Shown here piece by piece: positions 1 through 9,107 of a DNA stretch of 64,000 nt. The translations under genes were made by a program, and so were the position numbers. The notes below the pieces were generated by a model. It was not told where the DNA came from, searched no databases, and saw nothing but the letters and a program-made list of their open reading frames with translations. Within the stretch, counting starts at the first letter, position 1. Each line of letters begins with the position of its first letter. This DNA comes from Paragemmobacter kunshanensis (GTDB taxonomy: Bacteria; Pseudomonadota; Alphaproteobacteria; Rhodobacterales; Rhodobacteraceae), in the NCBI RefSeq assembly GCF_011059185.1, contig NZ_JAALFE010000001.1, positions 310,001-374,000 on the forward strand. The letters run 5' to 3'.

Positions 1-146
1 GGCCCCCATTGGCGGGTGTCATCACCTTCGGGGGATTCGACCTTGATCACCTCGGCCCCCAGATCGGCCAGGGTCTGGCCGGCCCAGGGACCGGCCAGGA
101 TGCGGGCGAGTTCGATGACCCTTATGCCAGCCAGCGGGGCGGACAT
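1..146 (-). CDS. CaiB/BaiF-type CoA-transferase, N-terminal part (partial)
   Basis: Only the first 48 codons lie in the window. They read [20 protein letters not shown] and continue through a [17 protein letters not shown] stretch into a GDDTRQWG segment. This is the very characteristic amino terminus of class III (formyl-CoA or L-carnitine type) CoA-transferases, which move CoA between carboxylic acids. The substrate cannot be told from this fragment. The start ATG is at 146-144, only one base from the stop of the upstream dsbA-like gene on the same strand, so it is probably the distal gene of the dciA-dsbA transcription unit. The family call is firm; the specific role is unknown. Confidence 0.85.
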   Translation of the reverse strand, partial: MSAPLAGIRVIELARILAGPWAGQTLADLGAEVIKVESPEGDDTRQWG

Positions 147-147
147 G

Positions 148-786
148 TCATTCGGCCAGCTTGGCGTCGATGATCGCCTTCATGTCCTCGAAGGACATGT
201 TGGAATGCTTTTCGCCGTCGATCATGAAGCTGGGCGTGCCTTCGATGCCATCGGCAGCCATGTTGGTTTCGAAATGGGCGACCATGGCTTCGGCCTTGGC
301 GCCGTCCTTGAAGCAGGCATCCAGCGCGGCATCGTCAAGCCCGGCGGATTTGCCGATGGTGCGCAGATTGCCGACCACGACATTCGGATCATCCGAGGCG
401 GCCCATTCCTGCTGCTGGTCGAAGAGCATGTCGACGATGCCGAAATAGCGCATCTCGCCACCGCAGCGGGCGACCATGGCGGCCCAGAGACCGTAGCGAT
501 CGAAATAGACCTCGCGGTAGGTGAAGCGGACCTTGCCGGTATCGACATATTCCGACTTCAGCCGCGGCCAGACATTGGCGTGGAAGGTGGCGCAATGCGG
601 GCAGGTGAAGGAGGCGTATTCGGTGATCTGCACCGGAGCATCGGCGGCGCCGAGGGCGAAATCCGTGATCTCGACCGTGGCGGGGGCTTCGGTTTCCTGC
701 GCCGGGGCGGCCAGAGGGAGAAGCCCGATCAGGGCGACAGTGGCGGCGGCGGCGAATTTCTGGAGCATCGGTTTCTGCCTTCTCAT
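148..786 (-). CDS. DsbA-family periplasmic thiol:disulfide oxidoreductase
   Basis: This is a 212-residue exported thioredoxin-fold protein that probably oxidises or isomerises cysteine pairs in the periplasm. A hydrophobic signal peptide covers about residues 8-29 and ends at an APAQ cleavage-like site. The catalytic motif CPHC is at residues 62-65 in the context [13 protein letters not shown], and a GTPSF segment near residue 190 supplies the expected cis-proline loop. A second ATG six codons in (768) is an alternative start that would remove MRRQKP. The chosen start overlaps the upstream DUF721 gene by ATGA, which suggests translational coupling. No DsbB partner is visible nearby. The family is certain; whether it works as an oxidase or as a more specialised reductant acceptor is not. 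Confidence 0.92.
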   Translation of the reverse strand: MRRQKPMLQKFAAAATVALIGLLPLAAPAQETEAPATVEITDFALGAADAPVQITEYASFTCPHCATFHANVWPRLKSEYVDTGKVRFTYREVYFDRYGLWAAMVARCGGEMRYFGIVDMLFDQQQEWAASDDPNVVVGNLRTIGKSAGLDDAALDACFKDGAKAEAMVAHFETNMAADGIEGTPSFMIDGEKHSNMSFEDMKAIIDAKLAE

Positions 787-1307
787 GTTTTGCGGCGAGT
801 TAAGATGTTTTGGGCCAGGGCTTCAAGGGCGGCCCTGAGGCCGGGATCGGCAACCGGTGCCGCGGTTTCGCGGGCCTCGGCCAGCACGTCCGGCGCGGGG
901 GCCGGGGTGGTTTTCGGTTTGGCCATGAATTCGGCCTGACCTTCGGCAAAGCCGGTGGCGGCGGTCTGGGTGAGAGAGATGCGCGAGATGGCGCGGTAGC
1001 CGTAGATGGCGTTGACCTTTTCCACGATGCGGGGCAGTTGCATCTGCACCATGGGCGCATGGGCAGAGGCGACGAGAAGCGTCAGCGTGGCCCCCATGCC
1101 TTCGCGGGTATGGCCGATCTTGACCGGGCGCGTCATGGCGGCGAGATCTGCCCCCACGACTTCGGGCCAGTGGGTGAGCAGGCGGGTGACGGCAAAGCCG
1201 CGGCTTTCGGTGGCGTTGCGGATCGGATCGCGCAGGAAGCCTGCGGCCGCCTCGAATCCGCGCATGCGGCGGTGCGGGTCTGGCGGAGGAAGCGGCTTGC
1301 GGGTCAT
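783..1307 (-). CDS. DUF721 (DciA-like) protein
   Basis: This 174-residue cytosolic protein has the DUF721 core at about residues 20-125, including FAVTRLLTHWPEVVG and a conserved hydrophobic strand TLTLLVASAHAPMVQMQ. DciA members of this family are known to load or regulate the replicative helicase DnaB in bacteria lacking DnaC; applying that here is inference. The carboxy end from residue 130 is Pro/Ala-rich and looks disordered. It is divergent from mutY, with starts 79 bases apart, and is first in a unit with the dsbA-like gene, with which it shares a 4-base overlap. It is the same size as other alphaproteobacterial members. Confidence 0.8.
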   Translation of the reverse strand: MTRKPLPPPDPHRRMRGFEAAAGFLRDPIRNATESRGFAVTRLLTHWPEVVGADLAAMTRPVKIGHTREGMGATLTLLVASAHAPMVQMQLPRIVEKVNAIYGYRAISRISLTQTAATGFAEGQAEFMAKPKTTPAPAPDVLAEARETAAPVADPGLRAALEALAQNILTRRKT

Positions 1308-1386
1308 CTGGTCCTTCCGGGGTTCGCCGCTATTCTAGCGACAGGGCGCGGCGGTGCAAACGCGGGCGCGGGAAAGGGCGTAAAGA

Positions 1387-2448
1387 ATGCGTGACATGCC
1401 TGCGAGCGATCTCTCGGCCCTGCTGCTGGCCTGGTATGACCGGAATGCCCGGGTCATGCCCTGGCGCGTGCCGCCCGAGCAGAAGATGGCCGGGGTGCGG
1501 CCCGATCCCTATCGCGTCTGGCTGTCGGAGGTGATGCTGCAGCAGACGACCGTGGCGGCGGTGCGGGCCTATTTCCTGCGGTTTACGGAGCGCTGGCCGA
1601 CGGTGGCCGACCTTGCCGCCGCCGAGGATGCCGAGGTGATGGGGGAATGGGCGGGCTTGGGATATTACGCGCGGGCGCGGAACCTGCTGGCCTGTGCGCG
1701 GGCGGTGGTGCGGGATCATGGCGGGGTGTTTCCGGCCACGCGCGAGGGGCTGCTGGGCCTGCCGGGGATCGGGCCCTATACGGCGGCGGCGATTGCCGCG
1801 ATTGCCCATGACGAAGCGGCGGTTGTGGTGGATGGGAATGTGGAGCGCGTGATGGCGCGGCTGTGGCGGGTGGAGGCGCCGCTGCCGGGGGCGAAGGCGG
1901 AACTGACGCGGCTGGCCGGGCTGCTGACGCCGGAGGACCGGCCCGGGGATCATGCGCAGGCGGTGATGGATCTGGGGGCCACGATCTGCACGCCGCGCAA
2001 TCCGGCCTGCGGGATCTGTCCGTGGCGTGGCGCCTGCCGCGCCGAGGCGGAGGGGGTGCAGGCGAGCCTGCCGCGCAAGGCGGCGAAGGCCGCCAAGCCG
2101 GTGCGCGAGGGGGTGCTGTGGATCGCCCGGCGCGCGGATGGCGCCTGGCTGGTGGAGCGGCGGGCAGAGCGCGGGTTGCTGGGCGGGATGCTGGGATTTG
2201 CCGGATCGGGCTGGGATGGCGGGGGGGGCGATGCGCCGCTGTCCCTGCCTTGGCAGGAGATCGGCGAGGTGCGGCATACCTTCACGCATTTCCACCTTGT
2301 CCTGCGGGTTCTGGTTGGCCGCGCCGGGATGGAGGCGGTGCCAGAGCGGGGCATGTTCCTGCCGGGGGATGCCTTTCGCCCGGCGGATCTGCCCACCGTG
2401 ATGCGCAAGGCGCATGACCTGGCCAAGGGCGCGCTTTCGCCGCCTTGA
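1387..2448 (+). CDS. mutY: A/G-specific adenine DNA glycosylase
   Basis: MutY removes adenine mispaired with 8-oxoguanine in the base-excision repair pathway. The 353 residues show the catalytic Glu48 (LSEVMLQQTT), a helix-hairpin-helix LPGIGPYTAAAI at about 125-136 and the catalytic Asp149 (VVVDGNVERV). A [4Fe-4S] cluster set C201-x6-C208-x2-C211-x5-C217 follows. A carboxy-terminal NUDIX-like domain that reads 8-oxoG begins near residue 235. Length is normal for the family. A purine-rich stretch GGAAAGGG lies ahead of the first ATG; an in-frame ATG three codons later is possible. It is divergent from the DUF721 gene and is followed after about 55 bases by alkB. Confidence 0.97.
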   Translation: MRDMPASDLSALLLAWYDRNARVMPWRVPPEQKMAGVRPDPYRVWLSEVMLQQTTVAAVRAYFLRFTERWPTVADLAAAEDAEVMGEWAGLGYYARARNLLACARAVVRDHGGVFPATREGLLGLPGIGPYTAAAIAAIAHDEAAVVVDGNVERVMARLWRVEAPLPGAKAELTRLAGLLTPEDRPGDHAQAVMDLGATICTPRNPACGICPWRGACRAEAEGVQASLPRKAAKAAKPVREGVLWIARRADGAWLVERRAERGLLGGMLGFAGSGWDGGGGDAPLSLPWQEIGEVRHTFTHFHLVLRVLVGRAGMEAVPERGMFLPGDAFRPADLPTVMRKAHDLAKGALSPP

Positions 2449-2503
2449 GCCGGGCGGGGCGGCGGCGTATCTGTTGGGGTGATGGTGCCTGACAGGTGAA
2501 TTG

Positions 2504-3643
2504 ATGACGATTCCCACGGTTGACGTTCAAAGACTGTCGCATGCCCTGCCGTTCTGGATTTCGCTGGCCCTTGTGCCGCTGGTCGTTCTGGGGGCCGTGC
2601 GGGGGGGCTGGACGATCCTTCTGGTGCCGGCGGCGACCTGGTGGCTGTTCACGCTGCTGGATCGGCTGACCGGCAAGGAAGAGGAGAACGCCGACCTGTC
2701 CACGCCGGAGGCGGCGCTGGGGTGGTATCGGGCGGTGACGCTGATCTGGTTTCCGGTGCAGTTCGCGCTGCTGGTCTGGCTGTTGTGGTATGTGCCACGG
2801 GCAGGCCATCTGGACCTGATCGAGCGGCTGGGCGTGTTCTTTGGCATGGGGGTGATTTCGGGCGCTGTCGGGATCAACTACAGCCATGAGCTGATGCATC
2901 AGAAATCGCGGCTGGAACGCTGGCTGGCGGATCTGCTGCTGGCGACGGTGCTTTACAGCCATTTCCGATCCGAACATCTGCGGGTGCATCATCTTTGGGT
3001 GGGCACGCCGCGCGATCCGGTGACGGCGCGCTATAACGAGGGGTTCCACCGCTTTTTCCCGCGGGTTCTGGTGCAATGCCCGCGGTCGGCCTGGAGCGCC
3101 GAGGCGGCGATGCTGGCGCGGCGGGGGCGGCCGTGGTGGGACCGGGCAAATCCGTTCTGGCGATACGGGGCGTTGCAGGCGGGGATGTGCCTGCTGGCAC
3201 TTGGGCTGGGGGGATGGGCCGGGCTGGGGCTGTTCCTGGTACAGGCGGCGGTTGCGATCTGGCAGCTGGAGCTGGTGAATTACATCGAGCATTACGGGCT
3301 GACGCGGCGGCATCTGGGCGAGGGGCGATACGAGCATGTCTTGCCGCGCCATTCCTGGAATACCGATTACAAGGCATCGAACTGGCTGCTGATCAACCTG
3401 CAGCGGCATTCGGATCATCACTACAAGCCCGACCGCCGCTTTCCGCTGTTGCAGACCTACGATGCGGACGAGGCCCCGCAACTGCCGCTGGGCTATCCGG
3501 TGATGACGATTGCGGCGATGATCCCGCCCCTGTGGAAGCGGATCATGAATCCGCGGGTGAAGGACTGGCGCAGGCGGTTCTATCCCGACATCACCGACTG
3601 GCATGCCTATAACAAGGGGCTGAACCCGATGCCGTGGCAATGA
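2504..3643 (+). CDS. alkB: Alkane 1-monooxygenase (AlkB-type membrane di-iron hydroxylase)
   Basis: This integral-membrane non-haem di-iron enzyme hydroxylates the terminal carbon of n-alkanes, taking electrons from rubredoxin. The three histidine boxes are all present: HELMH at residues 128-132, HLRVHH at 158-163 and LQRHSDHH ending at 306. The extra NYIEHYG motif diagnostic of alkane hydroxylases, as opposed to desaturases, lies near residue 261. Several hydrophobic segments occur in the first 120 residues and around 225-255. The ATG at 2504 is chosen over a TTG one codon earlier. No rubredoxin or rubredoxin reductase lies beside it, so electrons must come from a partner elsewhere. It is convergent with a TetR gene 37 bases downstream, which may or may not control it. 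Confidence 0.95.
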   Translation: MTIPTVDVQRLSHALPFWISLALVPLVVLGAVRGGWTILLVPAATWWLFTLLDRLTGKEEENADLSTPEAALGWYRAVTLIWFPVQFALLVWLLWYVPRAGHLDLIERLGVFFGMGVISGAVGINYSHELMHQKSRLERWLADLLLATVLYSHFRSEHLRVHHLWVGTPRDPVTARYNEGFHRFFPRVLVQCPRSAWSAEAAMLARRGRPWWDRANPFWRYGALQAGMCLLALGLGGWAGLGLFLVQAAVAIWQLELVNYIEHYGLTRRHLGEGRYEHVLPRHSWNTDYKASNWLLINLQRHSDHHYKPDRRFPLLQTYDADEAPQLPLGYPVMTIAAMIPPLWKRIMNPRVKDWRRRFYPDITDWHAYNKGLNPMPWQ

Positions 3644-3680
3644 GCGGGGTTCAGGCGGGGTTTGATCGGGCGGGGATTGA

Positions 3681-4313
3681 TCAGGCGGGGGCGTGGCCGC
3701 GCAGGAAAAGCCGCACCGCGCGCAGGACATGGGCGCGGATGTCCGCGTCGCTGTGATCGCAGCCGCCGCAGAAGCGGCGCTCCATCGCATCGAAGCCAAG
3801 CCAGAGGGCCAGCAGATCCTCGGCCGCGTAATCGGGATCGTCCACCGCGAGGCGGCCCTGGGCCTGCGCTTCGGCGATCATCGCGGAAAGCAGCTTGCGC
3901 ACCTGGCCGGGGCCTGCGTCAAAGAAGCGGCGGCCGAGGGTGGGGTTGCGCTGCGCCTCAAGGCTGACTGCGCGGTCGAGGGCGAGGTGGCAGGGCTGGG
4001 TAAGCATGTAGATCAACGCCATGCCGAAGCCGGTGAGACGGTCTTCCAGCGTGCCGTCATCCGGGATGCGGGTGGCGAGTTTTTCGCGCAGGCGTTCGGT
4101 TTCGCGTTCGACGATGGAATCGAAGATCGTCGCCTTGTCGCCGAAATGGCCATAGACGGTGACCTTGGACACGCCCGAGCGGGCGGCGATCGCCTCGATC
4201 GCGACGCCGTCGATACCGCGTTCGGCAAAGAGCGACTGGGCGGCGTCGAGGATCGCCTCGCGCTTTTCCAGATCCTTGGGGCGGCCGGGCGACCGAAGGG
4301 CCATTGCATCCAT
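3681..4313 (-). CDS. TetR/AcrR-family transcriptional regulator
   Basis: This regulator has about 210 residues from the proposed ATG at 4313 (MDAMALRSPGRPKD). An upstream in-frame ATG at 4373 would add 20 residues that look non-conserved. The amino-terminal helix-turn-helix is classic: REAILDAAQSLFAERG followed by IAARSGVSKVTVYGHFGDKA. The carboxy-terminal half, a ligand and dimer domain of the AefR/TetR_C type, includes a cysteine-containing FCGGCDHSDAD segment that could sense a ligand or metal; this is speculative. It lies tail to tail with alkB. The ligand and targets are unknown. Confidence 0.85.
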   Translation of the reverse strand: MDAMALRSPGRPKDLEKREAILDAAQSLFAERGIDGVAIEAIAARSGVSKVTVYGHFGDKATIFDSIVERETERLREKLATRIPDDGTLEDRLTGFGMALIYMLTQPCHLALDRAVSLEAQRNPTLGRRFFDAGPGQVRKLLSAMIAEAQAQGRLAVDDPDYAAEDLLALWLGFDAMERRFCGGCDHSDADIRAHVLRAVRLFLRGHAPA

Positions 4314-4394
4314 CTCGCAGGGGGAAACCAACGGGGCGGAGGCTACGCGCGGATCGGATTCGGGGCAAGGCATGGGGACACTCCGATGGCAAAG

Positions 4395-4421
4395 GGCCAG
4401 CCGCCCCGGGGACGGCTGGCC
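4395..4421 (-). terminator. Intrinsic terminator-like hairpin downstream of the repeat protein
   Basis: A 9-bp perfect stem (GGCCAGCCG/CGGCTGGCC) closes a 9-base loop. Read on the minus strand it is followed by CTTTGCC, a short T tract. It sits 27 bases past the stop of the secreted repeat protein, so it most likely ends that transcript. Confidence 0.55.
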
Positions 4422-4447
4422 TTGGCTGCCCTTGTCAGGGGCGGGGA

Positions 4448-4945
4448 TCAGTCGTCATGCGGCTGCAGGGCGACGAGTTCGGCCAGGGTGTATTGCGCCG
4501 GATCGACACCGATGGAGGCGGCGAGTTGCGCTTCGCCGGGGGTGACCACTTCGGCCGGGTTGGGCGCACGGCGGCTGTCACCCGAGAGGATGAAGCGGAT
4601 CTCGGCCGTGTCGCCATCTTCCCGGGCGCGGATCAGGCGTTGCAGTTCGCTGGCGCTGTATTCGCCCGGTTCAACGCCCGCGGCGGCGGCAAGCTGGGCA
4701 TCGCCGGTGGCCCGGCTCGTGCGGTTGGCACCGGAGAGATAGAAGTTCAGCCGGGTGGTTTCGCCTTCCTGGCGGGCTTCGAGGATGTTGATCAGTTCGG
4801 TGCGCGTGTAGCGGCCCGGTTCGACGCCGGCGGAGAGGGCGAGTTGCACATCGCCCGCATTCAGGCCCGGCTGGGCGCTGGAGGCAGAGGCGGCACCCGT
4901 CAGGGCAGCGAGGATCAGGGCCGAAGCGGTAAGGTTACGGAACAT
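4448..4945 (-). CDS. Secreted protein with three ~50-residue tandem repeats, unknown function
   Basis: This is a 165-residue exported protein with a signal peptide at residues 1-23 ending ASASSAQ. The mature part is almost wholly repetitive. Unit 1 (about 30-72) and unit 2 (about 80-122) share the pattern GD-Q-A--AGVEPG-Y---EL--I--ARE-G-T---F-LSG. Unit 3 (about 136-160) is a truncated copy ending AELVAL. The GD start of units 1 and 2 is exactly 50 residues apart. I do not recognise a named domain; related small exported proteins are common in Rhodobacteraceae. It stands alone, with a terminator-like hairpin behind it and a long AT-richer gap with a 20-bp palindrome upstream. Confidence 0.75.
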   Translation of the reverse strand: MFRNLTASALILAALTGAASASSAQPGLNAGDVQLALSAGVEPGRYTRTELINILEARQEGETTRLNFYLSGANRTSRATGDAQLAAAAGVEPGEYSASELQRLIRAREDGDTAEIRFILSGDSRRAPNPAEVVTPGEAQLAASIGVDPAQYTLAELVALQPHDD

Positions 4946-5183
4946 TGGATTTCCCTTTCATCTTTGGGAGGTGTCGGCATGCATCCACCGGCCCGTGCAG
5001 GAGTGCCCGGCAAGCGGTTCGGCGATGCGGTGGGTTTCAGTTCGACGGGGCGCGATGGCCCCTGTTCAGGAAGCAATGGGGGTGAGTTGGGGGATCAGCA
5101 CATTCTGGGTTCCTGCATCTTTCCTGCTGTTCGCGTTTCGATGCTGGATAGATATACTGAACGATGTCGTATGCAATATAAAA

Positions 5184-5203
5184 AATGAACGGTTGCGTTC
5201 ATT
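5184..5203. promoter_or_regulatory. 20-bp perfect-arm palindrome, operator-like
   Basis: AATGAACG-GTTG-CGTTCATT has two perfect 8-bp arms around a 4-bp centre in an AT-rich patch. Size and symmetry suit a dimeric regulator such as TetR type. It lies about 240 bases upstream of the repeat protein; no adjacent gene clearly uses it. Confidence 0.45.
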
Positions 5204-5334
5204 AAATTCACGTGAGCTGTGCAGGAGGGGGGCTTGACGACGGGTGCGGGTCACACCACGCGCGCAGGCGGCCTCTGCCACCCTTGCAGAGGCAGGTTAG
5301 CGGATCGTCAAGCGGCCGCGCCGAAACGGAAAAG

Positions 5335-5360
5335 GCCCCGCCATGCGGACATGGCGGGGC
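5335..5360 (-). terminator. Intrinsic terminator of ccrM
   Basis: An 11-bp perfect stem (GCCCCGCCATG/CATGGCGGGGC) encloses a 4-base loop. On the minus strand it is followed by CTTTTCCG. It lies 54 bases beyond the ccrM stop codon. Confidence 0.75.
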
Positions 5361-5413
5361 AGTGGCGCCGCGGGCGGACCACGGCGCAGGCGTAAACTGT
5401 CATGCGGGTGGGA

Positions 5414-6626
<1,213 letters not shown>

Positions 6627-6628
<2 letters not shown>

Positions 6629-7268
6629 AAGGGGTTACAGAAATATCTTGATACAAGATGTTGTGGACGGGCTTGAAGGAACGTCTATGGTGTGGGGTAA
6701 TTCCAAAATCTAGAAGCGCCTTGAGATGGGCCTGTGTTGGGTAGCCTGCGTTAACATTCCAGCCGTAGGCGGGGTATTGTTGCGCCAAATCCACCATGAT
6801 CCGATCACGCGTCACCTTGGCCACGATGGAGGCTGCGGCGATGGAGAGGCTGCGCGCGTCGCCCTTGACGATGGCCGTGGCGGGGATGGTGAGGCCTTTC
6901 GGGATGAGGTTGCCGTCGATCAGAGCATGATCGGGATTGGTTGACAGGCCGTTTATCGCGCGTTCCATCGCCAGATGGCTGGCGCGGAGGATGTTGAGTG
7001 CGTCGATTTCCTCGACGCTGGCATGGGCGATGGAGACCTGGGCCGTGGCCATGATCGCGGGAAAGAGGGCGGCGCGGCGGGCCTCTGTCAGGGTTTTGGA
7101 ATCGTTCAGGCCGGGGGGGATGCGGTCGGGATCGAGGATCACGGCGGCGGCGGTGACGGGGCCTGCAAGGGGGCCGCGACCCACCTCATCCACGCCGCAG
7201 ATGGCGGCGAAGCCCTGGGCGCGGGCGGCGGATTCGAAGCTGAGATCGGGAAAGGTGCGCGGGGACAT
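6627..7268 (-). CDS. rnhB: Ribonuclease HII
   Basis: RNase HII cleaves the RNA strand of RNA-DNA hybrids and removes single ribonucleotides from DNA. This 213-residue protein has the family signature [13 protein letters not shown] at about residues 24-36, providing the first catalytic acids. NDSKTL follows near 55, then the conserved HALIDGN and [22 protein letters not shown] blocks. It lies immediately upstream of ccrM on the same strand, 88 bases apart; rnhB-ccrM adjacency is common in this lineage. The last codons overlap one of the GANTC sites of the ccrM promoter. Confidence 0.96.
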
Positions 7269-7396
7269 GGGGATGGCCTAGCGGATGGGCCCGCGCCGGG
7301 GAAGCGGGAAAAGGATGGGGATGGAGGCTGCTCACCCCTCCACCCCCGGAAGGGGCACGGCTGGGGCAGGATGCCGTGCCCGGATCGACCCCCGGA

Positions 7397-7918
7397 TCAG
7401 TAGCGGGGGCCGCCCACCCGGAAGCCTGCATCGCGCAGGCATTGATCCGAGTAGATGCGATCGTTGCGGCCATAGATCCGCGCGGTGCGGGCGCAGTGCT
7501 GCGGCAGGCGGTAGGTGAAGCCTTCGTCGCGCAGGCAGCTTTCGCCATAGACGGTGGCGGTGCCGGAATTGCCCGAAATCTCGATGGCGCAGACCGAGGG
7601 CACGCGCGGGTGATGCGAGGGCCGGGGCTTGTGATGCGGATAGGGATCAAGGGGTTGCTGGGCCTGGGCGCGGTTGCGGTTCTTGTTCACCTGGCTTGCG
7701 ATGATGCCCACGATGGCCAGCGCCGCCAGCGCCTTGGCGAGATCGTCATTGTCGGCGCGGGCGGGAATCGCGCTGCCCGCGAGCAGGCCCAGCACGGTGG
7801 CCGCGGCGGCGACGGTTGCCACGAGGCGGCGGCCGATGCGGCGCGGCGCATCAGGCGAGGGACGGGGAAGGTTGGATGTCAGGGCCGAGGTTTCGGCCAG
7901 GTTCAGCGGGGTGGTCAT
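7397..7918 (-). CDS. Predicted membrane-anchored/exported protein with paired CLRD-GF motifs, unknown function
   Basis: This 173-residue protein starts at the ATG at 7918, which has a textbook AGGAGG ribosome-binding site; a longer frame reaching 8086 is not protein-like before this point. A hydrophobic segment at residues 32-54 (ending SAIPARA) looks like a signal or anchor, and a second hydrophobic stretch lies at 61-76. A Pro/His-rich linker (90-105) follows. The carboxy domain holds four cysteines (110, 128, 142, 160) and a duplicated motif, SCLRDEGFTY and QCLRDAGFRV. Two disulfides in the periplasm are plausible. I do not recognise a named domain. It stands alone, divergent from the next small exported protein. 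Confidence 0.7.
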   Translation of the reverse strand: MTTPLNLAETSALTSNLPRPSPDAPRRIGRRLVATVAAAATVLGLLAGSAIPARADNDDLAKALAALAIVGIIASQVNKNRNRAQAQQPLDPYPHHKPRPSHHPRVPSVCAIEISGNSGTATVYGESCLRDEGFTYRLPQHCARTARIYGRNDRIYSDQCLRDAGFRVGGPRY

Positions 7919-8140
7919 CGCGGCCTCCTGTCTGGATTCGCCTGTGTTTCCTGTATGTTGCCGGGGTGGTGTGGCACCCGGGCCTTCGATGCGATGAGGG
8001 TGGGGCGAGGCGGGCCGGACAGGCAATAACGGCGGCTTGATATGGGATAACAGCCGCCCCGCGCCGCCGCCGGGGGGCATTGTCATTGCCTAGCGGGCGG
8101 GCTGCGGGCATGGTGCGGGCAAGAACGGAGGTGACGTCCG

Positions 8141-8431
8141 ATGAAACGCCTTTTCCTTGCCGCGACGGTGCTGCTGGCCCTGGGGCAGCAGGCTTCTGCC
8201 GAGTGCTATGCCGATTACAAGGCAAAGCAGGACGATCCCCTGCGCCTGCATTATGGGGTGGCGCAGGTCAGCGACGGGGCCTGTGCAGGCGGGCCGGGGG
8301 CGGCGGCGGGGGAACTGGCGCCGCGGCTGGCCTCTGGCGGCTGGACCTTGCTGAATGTGCTGTCGGTCTTTGGACCCGAGGGACTTGGGGAAAGGAAATC
8401 GAGTGCAGGAGAATATTTCCTCCGCTTCTGA
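8141..8431 (+). CDS. Small exported protein, unknown function
   Basis: This 96-residue protein has a clear signal peptide (residues 1-20, ending QQASA) and a GGAGGTGAC ribosome-binding site just upstream. The mature protein has two cysteines (ECYADYK and GACAGG) that could form one disulfide, a Gly/Ala-rich middle and a polar tail ending in EYFLRF. No domain is recognised. Its last 29 bases overlap the start of the next gene, a membrane protein with a winged-helix-like domain, so the two are probably co-expressed. Confidence 0.65.
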   Translation: MKRLFLAATVLLALGQQASAECYADYKAKQDDPLRLHYGVAQVSDGACAGGPGAAAGELAPRLASGGWTLLNVLSVFGPEGLGERKSSAGEYFLRF

Positions 8432-9107
8432 AAGTCTGAAGGCGGGGAACCGGGTTGTTGCCGGGGGGATCGCGGCGATTGTCGCGATCCTGCTGGGGGC
8501 GGCGGTGTTCCTGTTCATCAACCTGCCGGATGCGAATGCCTTCAACGCCAAGGTGGAGCGATTGTTCGTCGAGAATGACGACCTGACCAGTTTCGCCGAC
8601 ATCAAGCTGTTGGAAATACTGGCACAATCGGGGACGGCCTTTTCCGAGGTGCTGGCAAGCTATCGCATGGTGATCTTTGTCCTGCTGGTGTTTTCCACCG
8701 CGCTAATGGTGGCGGCGCTGGTTTTCCTTGTGACGATCATCGCGCTGAACCGGCGGATTTCGGCGATCCAGCGGTCGGGGATCCAGGTGGCGAGCCTGTT
8801 GATCAGCCGCGAGGGGAGGGCCGTCTATATCAATGACATGGAGTTCCAGTTGACCGAAGCCGCGCTGGAGACGATGGCCGTGCTGGCCGAGGCGCGGATG
8901 GATGACGAGGTGCTGACCGGCGCGCAGATCGAGGCGGTGATTTCGGGGCGGAACGAGGCGGATTGCGACGAGGCGGCGGGGGCGACGCGGGTGAAGCGGC
9001 TGCGCGATGCGCTGGGCAATCAGCTGGTGAGCGAGTTGCTGGTGAAGACGATTGCCCGTCGCGGCTATGTGCTGGCGGTGGGCAAGGATGCGATACGGAT
9101 GGTCTAA
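8403..9107 (+). CDS. Two-TM membrane protein with C-terminal winged-helix-like (OmpR/PhoB-type) domain
   Basis: This 234-residue protein begins at GTG 8403 (MQENISSASES), preceded by GGGGAAAGG; no ATG fits. Transmembrane segments are at about 19-41 and 89-114, enclosing a short periplasmic loop (42-88). The cytoplasmic tail (115-234) has a winged-helix look: REGRAVYINDMEFQLTEAALETM, then RVKRLRDALGNQLVSELLVKTIARRGYVLAV. The latter resembles the recognition helix and wing of OmpR-type effector domains. If correct, it would be a membrane-tethered regulator with the DNA-binding domain at the carboxy end, the opposite order to ToxR/CadC. It overlaps the small exported protein upstream, a possible sensory partner. 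Function is inferred. Confidence 0.65.
   Translation: MQENISSASESLKAGNRVVAGGIAAIVAILLGAAVFLFINLPDANAFNAKVERLFVENDDLTSFADIKLLEILAQSGTAFSEVLASYRMVIFVLLVFSTALMVAALVFLVTIIALNRRISAIQRSGIQVASLLISREGRAVYINDMEFQLTEAALETMAVLAEARMDDEVLTGAQIEAVISGRNEADCDEAAGATRVKRLRDALGNQLVSELLVKTIARRGYVLAVGKDAIRMV

Larger units (their letters stand above)
4946..5413. other. 468-bp gene-free gap with AT-rich patch
   Basis: No credible gene is seen between the repeat protein start and the ccrM stop. The stretch 5110-5215 is clearly richer in A+T than its surroundings and holds a perfect 8-bp-arm palindrome (5184-5203). A 7-bp-arm hairpin CCTCTGC/GCAGAGG lies near 5272-5292, and the ccrM terminator hairpin is at 5335-5360. 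Short open frames here have no ribosome-binding site or protein-like composition. A promoter for the repeat protein is likely within it. Confidence 0.5.
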
